64,000 nucleotides of DNA from JADKIH01 sp031385005. GTDB taxonomy: Bacteria; Bacteroidota; Bacteroidia; AKYH767-A; 2013-40CM-41-45. This document shows, one piece after another, positions 43,641 through 52,670 of this stretch (the stretch's first letter is position 1; every line of letters begins with the position of its first letter). Under the pieces are notes generated by a model that made no database searches, was not told the origin of the DNA, and was given only the letters and a program-made list of their open reading frames with translations. The position numbers and the translations under genes were made by a program. The DNA lies in contig JANNBB010000055.1 of the NCBI GenBank assembly GCA_031385005.1, positions 62,001 through 126,000 of the forward strand. Direction: 5' to 3'.

Positions 43641-44711
43641 ATGGGATGTTTTGTTTGTACGGGTGATGATTCTATTGAGGAAATAGAGAAATTCATTTCG
43701 ACAGGTAATTTTTCAAGCGTTTTTATTTTAGTTGATTCAAATACCAGGCAATTTTGTTTGCCTTTGATATTGGACCAAACTCCAAGCCTGAAAAAAGCTT
43801 TTATTATTGAGATTCCTTCCGGGGAATCAGAAAAAAGTTTGTCGAATTTTGAGCATATTACTACCGTGCTTTTGAAAAAAAATGCTGACAGACAAAGTTT
43901 GCTGATAAATATCGGTGGTGGAGTAATATGTGATATTGGTGGTTTTGTAGCTTCTGTTTATAAACGAGGTATTCGATTTATTAACATTCCAACTACGTTG
44001 CTATCTATGTCTGATGCAGCAATAGGGGGAAAGACAGGAATTAATTATTTGGATAAGAAAAATGTGATTGGCACTTTCTGTTATCCGGTTGCTATATTTA
44101 TTTATCCTCCTTTTCTAAAAACACTTTCTCCAAAGGAAGTGCGTTCGGGATTTGCAGAGATTTTCAAACATGTTCTTCTTTCGGATGCAGAGAAATTAAA
44201 TTCTGTGATTAACGGCTTTACTGACGTTAATGATGAGCAAAATTTGAAAAAATTGATCGATCATTCAGTCAGATTTAAATTATCGATTACAGAAGCTGAT
44301 TTTAAAGAAGAGGGTAAAAGAGCCATGCTAAATTTTGGGCATACATTGGGACATGCTTTGGAAAGCTTGTCGCTAAAGGGTGTAAGGCCACTGAGGCATG
44401 GAGAAGCTATTGCTGCAGGCATGGCAGGTGAATTGTTTCTTAGCCATAAAATTGCCGGTTTTCCTGCCGAGGTAATGCATGAATCCATACACTTTTTAAG
44501 AAGATTTTTTAATGATATTCAACTGAAGTGTAATCCGGAGGATCTCTTCAATTATTTAGCGGCTGATAAAAAGAATAAGCAAGACAATATCGGTTTTTCA
44601 CTTTTAAGCTCCCCCGGTAAATATTCCGGTATTTATTTCCCTTCTCATGAAGAAATACTTGAAAGTATCAATTTTATGATTTCGGAATTTTCAAGCACAG
44701 CAGTTCAATGA
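43641..44711 (+). CDS. aroB: 3-dehydroquinate synthase
   Basis: 356 residues. NAD-binding 'NIGGGVICDIGGFVASVYKRGIRFINIPTTLLSMSDAAIGGKTGINY' and metal-binding 'LNFGHTLGHALE' and 'RHGEAIAAGM' are all present. It converts DAHP to 3-dehydroquinate, directly after the step of the preceding gene. Its stop overlaps the aroA start by 4 nt (ATGA), so translation is coupled. Confidence 0.95.
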   Translation: MGCFVCTGDDSIEEIEKFISTGNFSSVFILVDSNTRQFCLPLILDQTPSLKKAFIIEIPSGESEKSLSNFEHITTVLLKKNADRQSLLINIGGGVICDIGGFVASVYKRGIRFINIPTTLLSMSDAAIGGKTGINYLDKKNVIGTFCYPVAIFIYPPFLKTLSPKEVRSGFAEIFKHVLLSDAEKLNSVINGFTDVNDEQNLKKLIDHSVRFKLSITEADFKEEGKRAMLNFGHTLGHALESLSLKGVRPLRHGEAIAAGMAGELFLSHKIAGFPAEVMHESIHFLRRFFNDIQLKCNPEDLFNYLAADKKNKQDNIGFSLLSSPGKYSGIYFPSHEEILESINFMISEFSSTAVQ

Positions 44712-45931
44712 TAAAAGTATCGAGGGCTAAAAAAAATATTGAGGCAACAATAGCTTTAACACCATCTAAAAGTATATCGAATCGTGTAAGGATAATTCAG
44801 GCATTAATAGAAGAAAGAATTTCTATTTCTAATTTATCTTCATCGGGAGACTCTCTTTTATTAGCTGATGCACTTGAAAGTCTTTTACCGGAGATAAACG
44901 TGAAAGATGCCGGAACCGCTTTTCGCTTTTTGACAGCATTACTCTCTATAAAAGAGGGTAAACATACGTTGACAGGTAGTGAGAGAATGAAAAAGCGACC
45001 AATAGGAGCGCTTGTGAATGCGCTTCAGTCTTTGGGTGCGGATATTCAATATACGGGAGAGGTCGGTTATCCGCCTTTGCAAATAATTGGAAGAAAACTA
45101 AAAGGAGGGCATATTCTTATAAATGCTACTGAAAGTTCCCAATTTATCTCGGCCTTATTAATGATTGCTCCATTGATTAATGGGGGTGTTCGAATTTCTT
45201 TTAATGGTCCAATCAGTTCTCGTCCCTATATTGAAATGACTATTTCCTTAATGAAATATTTTGGAGCAAAAGTAGTATGGGATTCATCCGGAATCTCAGT
45301 AGAAGAAGGCACCTACAATTCGGTACCGATTCAAATTGAAAATGATTGGAGTTCAGCTTCTTTTTGGTTTGCAATGGCAGCACTAGCTGATGCAGCGGAA
45401 ATTCGAATGCAAAATATAAATTTCAATTCTATTCAAGGTGATGTAATAGTAAGCGAAATATTTAAAAATTTCGGAGTAAATTCCGTTCAAGTTGATGGGG
45501 ATGTTATCCTTAACAAAGTTTTGGATTTTAAACTCCCTGACTATTTTGAATACAATTTCACTTCGTGTCCGGATTTAGTTATTCCTGTTGGATTTGTTTG
45601 CGCGGCATTAAAGATTAAAGCCCATTTTACCGGAGTAAAAAATTTGCGAATCAAGGAATCTGATCGATTGACAGCTTTGAAAAATGAAATAATAAAATTG
45701 GGTGCTTCTGCCTCCATTCACAACGATAGTTTTACTATAGATAATTTTCAGAAACCAGCAGATGAGATTTTTTTTATTTCCTATGACGATCATCGCATGG
45801 TAATGGCAGAGGCGGTCACTTCAGTTTTTTTTAATCAAATTTCTATCGATAATCATGTGCCTGTTAGGAAATCATACCCGGAGTTTTGGGATCACTTAAG
45901 AAGCTCCGGATTTGAAACATCAATTACCTAA
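44708..45931 (+). CDS. aroA: 3-phosphoshikimate 1-carboxyvinyltransferase (EPSP synthase)
   Basis: 407 residues, slightly shorter than the usual ~430. Substrate motifs 'LTPSKSISNRVRIIQAL', 'DAGTAFRFLTALL', 'TGSERMKKRPIG', 'RIKESDRLTALKNEI' and 'YDDHRMVMAEAV' are intact, so it should be active. It transfers enolpyruvate from PEP to shikimate-3-phosphate. It is cotranscribed with aroB. Its last 8 bp overlap the 3' end of the convergent gene on the minus strand. Confidence 0.93.
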   Translation: MIKVSRAKKNIEATIALTPSKSISNRVRIIQALIEERISISNLSSSGDSLLLADALESLLPEINVKDAGTAFRFLTALLSIKEGKHTLTGSERMKKRPIGALVNALQSLGADIQYTGEVGYPPLQIIGRKLKGGHILINATESSQFISALLMIAPLINGGVRISFNGPISSRPYIEMTISLMKYFGAKVVWDSSGISVEEGTYNSVPIQIENDWSSASFWFAMAALADAAEIRMQNINFNSIQGDVIVSEIFKNFGVNSVQVDGDVILNKVLDFKLPDYFEYNFTSCPDLVIPVGFVCAALKIKAHFTGVKNLRIKESDRLTALKNEIIKLGASASIHNDSFTIDNFQKPADEIFFISYDDHRMVMAEAVTSVFFNQISIDNHVPVRKSYPEFWDHLRSSGFETSIT

Positions 45932-47903
45932 ACGACAGTTTCAATTGAACTTTTAAATCGGCATTCGATTTGAATTCTGCATCAGAATTTTCCAGCAAGC
46001 TAATAGAATAACGGACAGATAAATTAATGGAGCTTTTGAGTTTCAAATTTACATTGGAATAAAAACGGCTACCGATTCCATAATAGAATGGTACAGAAAA
46101 CGAACCCGGTACATCATTTTCATATTCATAAATTCGATTTTCAAAGTCGAGACAATTAAAAACGGCATAACTGAAGTTTATGGAAAATGGTTTTCCCATA
46201 GGATGATAAAAGAGGGCAATACTTAATGAAGTACCTTTACCTGCAGAGGTTCCATCTTTCTTTTGAGTAAGTAGTTCAAACCTGCTATCGTATTCCCAGT
46301 CGGGGTTAATTTGAAAACGATTGGATATTCGAAAAGAATGGAAATATTTATCCTCGATTTCATATAGTGTATGTAAACCATTTGTATTATTTTCTTGTTT
46401 AAGTCTGATACTGTATCTGAATTTGGTAGTGAATTTTCTGACGGGCGTAAAATCAAATTGATGGGCTAGTTTCCATCCATAGGAGGAGCTGTTGACCCGG
46501 TATTTAAAATAAGGGAATGAGAAAACATCAAGACTTGCGGAATAGTTTAACATTTTTGTGATTTTCAAATTTACTCCGAAAAATTTTCCTAGCTCATTTG
46601 TATTATCAGAATTCACTCCAAATGCATTGGATTTTAAGCTTAGAAAATTCTTTGGATAATATCTCACTAAAAATGCAAATGAAACTTTTGGATCCAGACT
46701 CATTATTATGCCGTTAACAAACCCTAAATTATTTCCATAATTGTACGTTGTTTCACCAAAAAGGAAAATATTTTTATGAGTAAACCTGTAATAGATGCCG
46801 TTGTTTAAATTTGCTTTTCCTTTTAGGGAATAGAGATTATATGTATTGAGAGGATTAGTTACAGGTAATGTAAATAACTGTCCGCTCAAAATTAGTCCGA
46901 CTTGGAATTCATTTTTAGTGTACTTGATTGTTGTTCCATAGGCAAATTCTTTTTGTGACCGGTAATTAATATTTTCATAGTAGGAGCGATGGTAGCCACT
47001 ATTCTGAAAGGAGGTAATGTACGTTTCGCCTGTAAGTGAATCTGTTTGCTTATTTGCATCAATTCCATGATAGGAAAGCCAGCAATCAGTTTCAATTATT
47101 TTCTTACTGAGACGAATAGCAAGGCCTCTGTAAAATCTGTTTTCATCAGTTCCTGAATAGGGTATAATTCCACGTCCGGATGAATACAGTCCCGATAAGT
47201 CGGTGCCGCCGCCATATTTTAATCCCGTCCATGTTGTTAGCCCTTGTCCAAACTGAACGTTGAAATCTCCTAGAATTATTTTTTGAATGCATCCGGATCC
47301 AATGTAAACCAAATGGGCCGAATTAAAATCAAAGGCAGGACGGGTTTTTGTAAAAGCTTTTTCACCGGCGTCTTTTTCTCCGGTAAATGATACGCTGATG
47401 TGATTCGATATATTTCCTTTATATCTTAACAGAACTTTTTCGTTTGATCCTTCATAGTATTCATTTGTATTACTGAGATTTCTTTGAACACGCAAGGTGA
47501 TTTGTTGATAGTTGATCACTTCTGATGTTTTATGTACAGTAATAAAAGGAAGTATCGTTAATATTGATTTTTTATTATAGCCATCTACTTGTTGAAGTTC
47601 TTCCAATTCAACAAGCGGACCATTTCTTTTTATATATTCTACCAAGGCATTATATAACTCAATGGAAAGTAAATTTGAATGAATAAGTTCTTCTGATTTT
47701 ATGCTATTTATGTCTACTGGATTGTTCGATAAGGAAATTAATTCTAAGGGTATTTCCTGTTGCCCTACCAGGTTCATTTCTTCAAGAGATTTTTCTGAGG
47801 ACTCGTTTATTAAATTATCGATGTTTTCCGGGCTGACCTGACCTTTCAATGGACTATTCAACAAAAGCAGGATTCCAAAAGTAAAAAGATGATTTAAATT
47901 CAT
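45924..47903 (-). CDS. Outer-membrane barrel protein with ComEA-like helix-hairpin-helix segment
   Basis: 659 residues with a signal peptide (about 1-21). Residues ~62-123 ('VDINSIKSEELI...IKRNGPLVELEELQQVDGYNKKSILTILPFITV') align by eye with the paired HHH of ComEA-type DNA-binding proteins, though the glycines of the first hairpin are not kept. The remaining ~530 residues are beta-strand-rich with aromatic-ended strands, ending 'VQLKLSFR', as in outer-membrane barrels. HHH domains bind DNA non-specifically, so a DNA-binding or uptake role is possible but unproven. It overlaps the upstream gene by 4 nt. Confidence 0.75.
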   Translation of the reverse strand: MNLNHLFTFGILLLLNSPLKGQVSPENIDNLINESSEKSLEEMNLVGQQEIPLELISLSNNPVDINSIKSEELIHSNLLSIELYNALVEYIKRNGPLVELEELQQVDGYNKKSILTILPFITVHKTSEVINYQQITLRVQRNLSNTNEYYEGSNEKVLLRYKGNISNHISVSFTGEKDAGEKAFTKTRPAFDFNSAHLVYIGSGCIQKIILGDFNVQFGQGLTTWTGLKYGGGTDLSGLYSSGRGIIPYSGTDENRFYRGLAIRLSKKIIETDCWLSYHGIDANKQTDSLTGETYITSFQNSGYHRSYYENINYRSQKEFAYGTTIKYTKNEFQVGLILSGQLFTLPVTNPLNTYNLYSLKGKANLNNGIYYRFTHKNIFLFGETTYNYGNNLGFVNGIIMSLDPKVSFAFLVRYYPKNFLSLKSNAFGVNSDNTNELGKFFGVNLKITKMLNYSASLDVFSFPYFKYRVNSSSYGWKLAHQFDFTPVRKFTTKFRYSIRLKQENNTNGLHTLYEIEDKYFHSFRISNRFQINPDWEYDSRFELLTQKKDGTSAGKGTSLSIALFYHPMGKPFSINFSYAVFNCLDFENRIYEYENDVPGSFSVPFYYGIGSRFYSNVNLKLKSSINLSVRYSISLLENSDAEFKSNADLKVQLKLSFR

Positions 47904-48721
47904 AGGGAAAAGGATATTCCAACACCCGAAGTATAACCCAGAAATGGATGAGTGCTGATGGCTAAATCGAAAATGAGGGGAGGGAATTTCAGCGAGAAAC
48001 CCAACGATTGTGAAATGGGGTTTGTATGGTAACCTGTTCTAATTGTCAGGTGTTCGTGATATAGGTATTCTATTCCGGAAAGGAAGGATGGAAGTTCATC
48101 GCTTCGTTGTTTAACAGCGGCATGAATTATTAATTTACCCGAAATTTTATATGAAATTCCTGAAATTATTTCTGATGGAAGTCGACCGAATTCATTGATG
48201 TTCATCCGGGACCTTACGGGATTCCGGATGAGTACACCAATATAAATATTTCTGAAAGGATTCGTATTTAGTGCTACGTCGGGTATAATTGCATAATTAT
48301 TTTTATAAAATTTATCTTTTAAGGATGTTTCTATAAGCGTTAATTTTATGCCTGCTGATATTTTTTTTCCAATTATTTTTCCAAAAGATAATCCTGCTTG
48401 CTTTTGTGAGAAGAAATTATTTCCTGTATTGTTAATTCCAATAGCTATTCGTTGGTTGCTTCCAATATTATTTTGATAGCACAAGGAATAGGTATTTAGT
48501 TCTGTAATAGAATAATTATTGACAACCATAGAAGAAATGAGTTGATTCTTATTTGTCGGGATAAAAGAAGGATTGGAAAAAACAGCTTCAGACGAGGAAT
48601 AGGCAATGGGAGATCCTCCGATGCCCATTTCTCTTACAGTATTACTATAAATTACCTGAGCAGGTGAGGTTGCCGAAACGAGGAAGTAAAAAAAGCAAAA
48701 AAGAATATATTTGGAATACAT
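47900..48721 (-). CDS. PorV/FadL-like outer-membrane protein, function unknown
   Basis: 273 residues from the ATG at 48721, which gives a clean signal peptide (MYSKYILFCFFYFLVSATSPAQ split at the final Ala-Gln); an ATG 14 codons upstream would add a poor extension. The mature start 'VREMGIGGSPIAYSSSEAVFSNPSFI' recalls PorV/PorQ-type proteins ('small barrel with Asn-Pro near the N-terminus'), and the rest alternates strands to 'GVGISFSL'. Its stop overlaps the start of the HHH-barrel gene (ATGA), so the two are made together and may form one outer-membrane complex. Confidence 0.68.
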   Translation of the reverse strand: MYSKYILFCFFYFLVSATSPAQVIYSNTVREMGIGGSPIAYSSSEAVFSNPSFIPTNKNQLISSMVVNNYSITELNTYSLCYQNNIGSNQRIAIGINNTGNNFFSQKQAGLSFGKIIGKKISAGIKLTLIETSLKDKFYKNNYAIIPDVALNTNPFRNIYIGVLIRNPVRSRMNINEFGRLPSEIISGISYKISGKLIIHAAVKQRSDELPSFLSGIEYLYHEHLTIRTGYHTNPISQSLGFSLKFPPLIFDLAISTHPFLGYTSGVGISFSL

Positions 48722-48871
48722 TTTTCGGAAATATTGACCGAAAGTATATAAGTAGATCACCAAATGAAAGCGCAGGAATGCGGGTGATTTTAGTAAGTTT
48801 AATAAAAGTGGAAGAAAAGGAAAACTTAATATAAAATTAAGTTATTCCGGAAGGAAGAGGAAGAAATGATT

Positions 48872-49369
48872 TCAGGAATTTTTTATTTCATCATTACTCT
48901 TAATTACTTTTTCTTTTAGTTCGTTTTTAAATATCTGAACTTTTAAAAGTATTTCAGACTCAAAAGTGCCTATAATTTGAGCTGCAAGGATTCCTGCATT
49001 TTGTGCAGCATTGAGTGCGACGGTTGCTACAGGAACACCATTGGGCATTTGCAAAATAGACAAAACGGAATCCCAGCCGTCGATGGAGTTGGAGGAACGA
49101 ATTGGTACGCCAATAACCGGCAGGGGTGTAAGTGAAGCAACCATACCTGGTAAATGAGCTGCACCACCGGCACCGGCAATAATAACTTTTAGTCCGCGGC
49201 TTACAGCACTGCTTGCATATTCAAACATAATTTCGGGAGTTCGGTGAGCGGAAACGATGGAAATTTCATAGGCGATTCCTAGTTTTAACAGGATATCAGA
49301 AGCTTCTTTCATGACAACGAGATCAGACTGACTTCCCATTATGATTCCAACCATTGGTGCTTTATTCAT
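48872..49369 (-). CDS. purE: 5-(carboxyamino)imidazole ribonucleotide mutase PurE
   Basis: 165 residues. 'VGIIMGSQSDLVVMKEASDIL', 'IVSAHRTPEIMFEYA' (catalytic His) and 'IAGAGGAAHLPGMVASLTPLPVIGVPI' are class I PurE signatures. It isomerises N5-CAIR to CAIR in purine synthesis. It lies 16 nt after purK, the enzyme that makes its substrate. Confidence 0.96.
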   Translation of the reverse strand: MNKAPMVGIIMGSQSDLVVMKEASDILLKLGIAYEISIVSAHRTPEIMFEYASSAVSRGLKVIIAGAGGAAHLPGMVASLTPLPVIGVPIRSSNSIDGWDSVLSILQMPNGVPVATVALNAAQNAGILAAQIIGTFESEILLKVQIFKNELKEKVIKSNDEIKNS

Positions 49370-49385
49370 TATTTAATTATTTATT

Positions 49386-50528
49386 TTATTCGCTGACTAC
49401 TTTTAGTAATTTCTTTACGATTGTTGCTTTTTCTTTTGCTTCTGTGATTGTACTTCCTAAAACGGTTACATGTCCCATCTTTCGAAAAGGACGAGTGAAT
49501 TTCTTTCCATATAAATGTACATGAACTCCCGGCATTTTCAAAACTTCTTCCATCGATTGATAGGCAACCGGACCTTCGAAACTTTTTTCGCCAAGTAGGT
49601 TGACCATTACTGAAGGTGAAAGTATATCCGTTTTACCAAGTGGGAGTCCGAGTATGGCTCTTAAATGTTGTTCGTATTGTGAGGTTTCATTTGCCTCAAT
49701 GGTATGGTGTCCGCTATTATGAGGTCTCGGAGCAATTTCGTTTACGAAAATTTCATCATCGGCAGTGAGAAACATTTCTACAGCTAGTACGCCAACTATT
49801 TCGAGTTTTGTGGCAATTTTCAATGCCAGTTCTTTTGCCTTTTCTTCTGTTACAGATGAAACGTTTGCCGGTGAATATAGAAACTCAACCAGGTTTGCTT
49901 CCGGATTAAATTCCATATCAACTAAAGGATAGCAAATGCAATCACCTGATTTATTTCTTACCACGATTACAGAAATTTCTTTCTTAAATGGGATGACTTC
50001 TTCGAATAAGGAAGGTTCTTGAAAAGCATCAGCAAAATCAGAAGGAGAAGATAATTTTTTTACTCCTTTTCCATCGTATCCGCCTTTACGCAATTTTTGC
50101 ATGACGGGCAGTTTGATGTTTTCGTTATTCATGTTATTGACATTATCGACAAATGCAAATGGAGCAGTAGGAATATTGTTTGTCTGAAAAAACTCTTTTT
50201 GCAATCCTTTATCCTGAACAAGTCGAATGATTCGGGGTTGTGGATAGACGAGAATGCCTTCCTGTTCGAGTTTTTCGAGAGCCTCTACATTGACATGTTC
50301 GATTTCAATGGTTATTAAATCACAGTTTTTGCCGAATTTGTAAACAGAATCGTAATCATTGAAGCTGCCATTTACGAACTCTTCAGCTAAAAACCTGCTT
50401 GGGGCAGCCGGATCCGGGTCAAGAATCTTGAAATTTAAAGAATAATCTGCAGCCTTTTGTAATAACATTCTGCCTAACTGTCCGCCGCCAAGCATTCCAA
50501 TTTTTAGTTTGTTGAATCTCTTTATCAT
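49386..50528 (-). CDS. purK: 5-(carboxyamino)imidazole ribonucleotide synthase PurK
   Basis: 380 residues from the ATG at 50528. The ATP-grasp pattern 'IGMLGGGQLGRMLLQKA', 'KLRKGGYDGKGV', 'FKKEISVIVVRNKSG' and 'NEIAPRPHNSGHHTIEA' is intact. It makes N5-CAIR from AIR, bicarbonate and ATP. The ATG seven codons upstream (50549) is rejected because a -7-like TTAATTTG (50545-50538, minus strand) lies between the two starts. Transcribed with purE. Confidence 0.95.
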   Translation of the reverse strand: MIKRFNKLKIGMLGGGQLGRMLLQKAADYSLNFKILDPDPAAPSRFLAEEFVNGSFNDYDSVYKFGKNCDLITIEIEHVNVEALEKLEQEGILVYPQPRIIRLVQDKGLQKEFFQTNNIPTAPFAFVDNVNNMNNENIKLPVMQKLRKGGYDGKGVKKLSSPSDFADAFQEPSLFEEVIPFKKEISVIVVRNKSGDCICYPLVDMEFNPEANLVEFLYSPANVSSVTEEKAKELALKIATKLEIVGVLAVEMFLTADDEIFVNEIAPRPHNSGHHTIEANETSQYEQHLRAILGLPLGKTDILSPSVMVNLLGEKSFEGPVAYQSMEEVLKMPGVHVHLYGKKFTRPFRKMGHVTVLGSTITEAKEKATIVKKLLKVVSE

Positions 50529-50647
50529 ACGAAGGCGCAAATTAATCATTATTGGAAATCCGCGAAATTATTATATGTTGCTGGTTATTAGGCTTTCCCC
50601 TTTTATGTTTAAATATGGAGAAATTAAGGTAAAAAATCACATGAACA

Positions 50648-50678
50648 TTGCCTTCCTATTACTTAAATTTTAAATTTG
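50648..50678 (+). promoter_or_regulatory. Promoter of hpt-adk
   Basis: TTG 50648-50650, 20-nt spacer, TAAATTTG 50671-50678, 11 nt before the hpt ATG. The TTG could be misread as a start codon; its role in the promoter decides for the ATG at 50690. Confidence 0.72.
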
Positions 50679-50689
50679 CCATTCCTATT

Positions 50690-51223
50690 ATGAAAACAGT
50701 TACAGTTAGAGACAAGACTTTTGAATTATCAATTTCATCTGAAACCATTCAGAAGAAAATTGAAGAGTTAGCGGGAAAAATAAGTGTTGATTTGAAAGGA
50801 AAATGTCCCTTATTTATTTGTGTTTTGAATGGCTCATTCATTTTCACTGCCGATCTTTTCAAACGAATTTCGATAGAAGCGGAGATTACATTTATACGTG
50901 TTTCTTCTTATCAAGGAATGCAATCCAGCGGAGTTGTAAAAAGTATAGTAGGTATTAGTGATTCCCTCGCAGGAAGAACAATTGTGATTGTTGAAGACAT
51001 AGTTGATACTGGAGATACGGCCATTTATTTAATTGATGAGATTAAAAAGCAGAATCCCGAGAAAATATATTTTGCAAGCTTGTTGCTCAAACCAAAAGCT
51101 TTGCGTCACGACATAAAAATTGATTATACCGGTTTTGAGGTACCTAATGATTTCCTTGTAGGGTATGGCCTTGATTATGACGGTTTGGGAAGAAATCTTC
51201 AGGATATTTATAAATTGGTTTAA
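50690..51223 (+). CDS. hpt: Hypoxanthine (guanine) phosphoribosyltransferase
   Basis: 177 residues from ATG 50690. The PRPP-binding motif 'VVIVEDIVDTGDTAIYL' and the C-terminal 'YTGFEVPNDFLVGYGLDYDGLGRNLQDIYKL' are typical. It salvages hypoxanthine and guanine to IMP and GMP. adk follows after 2 nt, so both nucleotide enzymes are cotranscribed. Confidence 0.94.
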   Translation: MKTVTVRDKTFELSISSETIQKKIEELAGKISVDLKGKCPLFICVLNGSFIFTADLFKRISIEAEITFIRVSSYQGMQSSGVVKSIVGISDSLAGRTIVIVEDIVDTGDTAIYLIDEIKKQNPEKIYFASLLLKPKALRHDIKIDYTGFEVPNDFLVGYGLDYDGLGRNLQDIYKLV

Positions 51224-51225
51224 GC

Positions 51226-51804
51226 ATGCTCAATATTGTACTCTTCGGACCTCCCGGTGCAGGTAAAGGAACTCAGTCAGAAAAATTAATTGAAACATAT
51301 AAGTTGATTCACCTTTCAACGGGCGACATTTTACGAAGTGAGATTGCTAAAAAAACTCCTTTGGGAATGGAAGCAAAAAAACTGATGGATCAAGGTTTGT
51401 TGGTGCCGGATGAAGTAGTCATAAAAATGATTGAGGAACGAATCGATGCTAACTTAAATTCGCCCGGTTTTATTTTCGACGGCTTTCCCAGAACCACTGC
51501 TCAGGCGAAAGTGCTCGATGAGGTTTTGGCCAGAAAAAACTTTTCTATTACAATAATGCTTGCTCTTAGTGTTGATGACGATGAATTACGAAAACGGTTA
51601 CTGAATAGAGGTAAGGAATCAGGCCGTACCGATGATCAGGATGATAAAATTATTTCTAGAAGGATAGAGGAGTATAATACTAAAACTGCACCTTTGAAAG
51701 AATATTATTCTACTCAGGGCAAATTCAGCAGTATAGATGGTATTGGTAATATCGATGAAATATTCAAACGACTTTGCAGTGTCATTGAAACCATTCAATC
51801 GTAA
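51226..51804 (+). CDS. adk: Adenylate kinase
   Basis: 192 residues, the short form without the zinc lid. P-loop 'FGPPGAGKGTQSEKL' (residues 7-21), 'LSTGDILRSEI', 'FDGFPRTTAQA' and 'RGKESGRTDDQDDKIISRR' are present. It equilibrates ATP, ADP and AMP. Convergent with the small gene on the minus strand 15 bp away; no terminator hairpin is visible between them. Confidence 0.96.
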   Translation: MLNIVLFGPPGAGKGTQSEKLIETYKLIHLSTGDILRSEIAKKTPLGMEAKKLMDQGLLVPDEVVIKMIEERIDANLNSPGFIFDGFPRTTAQAKVLDEVLARKNFSITIMLALSVDDDELRKRLLNRGKESGRTDDQDDKIISRRIEEYNTKTAPLKEYYSTQGKFSSIDGIGNIDEIFKRLCSVIETIQS

Positions 51805-51818
51805 TAACCTTTTTTATT

Positions 51819-52115
51819 TTAAAGTTGATTGCTTTTGCTTCTTGATTTTAGAGAATAAATCAGTTCCCATACATATTCTGTAGCTTTTTCGGCAACCACA
51901 AGTAAAGTGTTTTTCGACAGATAAGGAATAAAGATGAACAAGTTCAAAGCACCTTGATAGGTAATTTTGAATATAAAATTTCGTACTTTATTCAAATGTG
52001 AATTGTTTAAAATTTTATCTGCCTGATTAAACAGGTATGCATCTTGAACGACACCCGGGTTCAAGTAAATTTTACCGAAATCTTTTTTTTCTTTTCGTTG
52101 TTTTCTTCTGGACAT
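51819..52115 (-). CDS. Unrecognised 98-residue basic protein
   Basis: Starts 'MSRRKQRKEKKDFGKIYLNPG' and is very basic at both ends, with a moderately hydrophobic middle ('GALNLFIFIPYLSKNTLLVVAEKATEYVW'). No signal peptide, and no domain recognised. It could be a small nucleic-acid-binding or membrane-associated protein; the evidence for being a real gene is only its length, its clean fit between convergent adk and a long spacer, and its plausible composition. Confidence 0.5.
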   Translation of the reverse strand: MSRRKQRKEKKDFGKIYLNPGVVQDAYLFNQADKILNNSHLNKVRNFIFKITYQGALNLFIFIPYLSKNTLLVVAEKATEYVWELIYSLKSRSKSNQL

Positions 52116-52670
52116 TTTAATTTAATTTTATATGGACGAAGGTATTGGGTTAGTTTGCCGGTTAGGTTAATAGTAGAAGATCGAATTGTTAAGTAATTTG
52201 TGATTTTACCTCCGTAAATTTTGGTTTTGACTTGCCTCTTTAACTGAATGGTGAAGCAGACTCCCGTTGGGTTTTACTTAAATCACAGGTTGCATTATTA
52301 TAAAAAAAAGTATGACTGATAGTTATCATGTATAGAAGTTTTCTGTCTTAACTTCCTTAGCTTTGTGCACTCTTTATTTCCGAGATGAATAAATATATTT
52401 ATCGTACTTCATTAAAAGGCATTGTTATGATATTATTAATCAAATGTTAGGAAAAGATTAAATGAAAATATTAAATCCTTGATTTTACATTAAAAGGTTA
52501 ATTTTCCGGCCTAATAATTACAAAAGAATAACTTAATAAGATGGATAATGTGTATACTGTTTTTTGTGTTGGAAAGTATTTTGAAAACATATTAAATTTT
52601 TTTTGTGAATGTTTAGAAACAAACTAAGGGAAGTTTTAGTAAGGATAAAAAAGTCAATTAAAAATTATTT
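52116..52670. other. 555-bp gene-free region before ppk1
   Basis: No convincing gene. A -7-like TAGCTTTG (52358-52365, plus strand) lacks a TTG at the normal distance. A 21-codon ORF (52385-52450) follows it but looks incidental. The rest is A/T-rich. It may hold promoters for ppk1 and for the minus-strand small gene. Confidence 0.5.

Noticed and set aside
52385..52450. 21-codon ORF after a TAGCTTTG box (possible leader peptide)
   Set aside because: No distinctive composition, no terminator/antiterminator pair seen, and too short to support.
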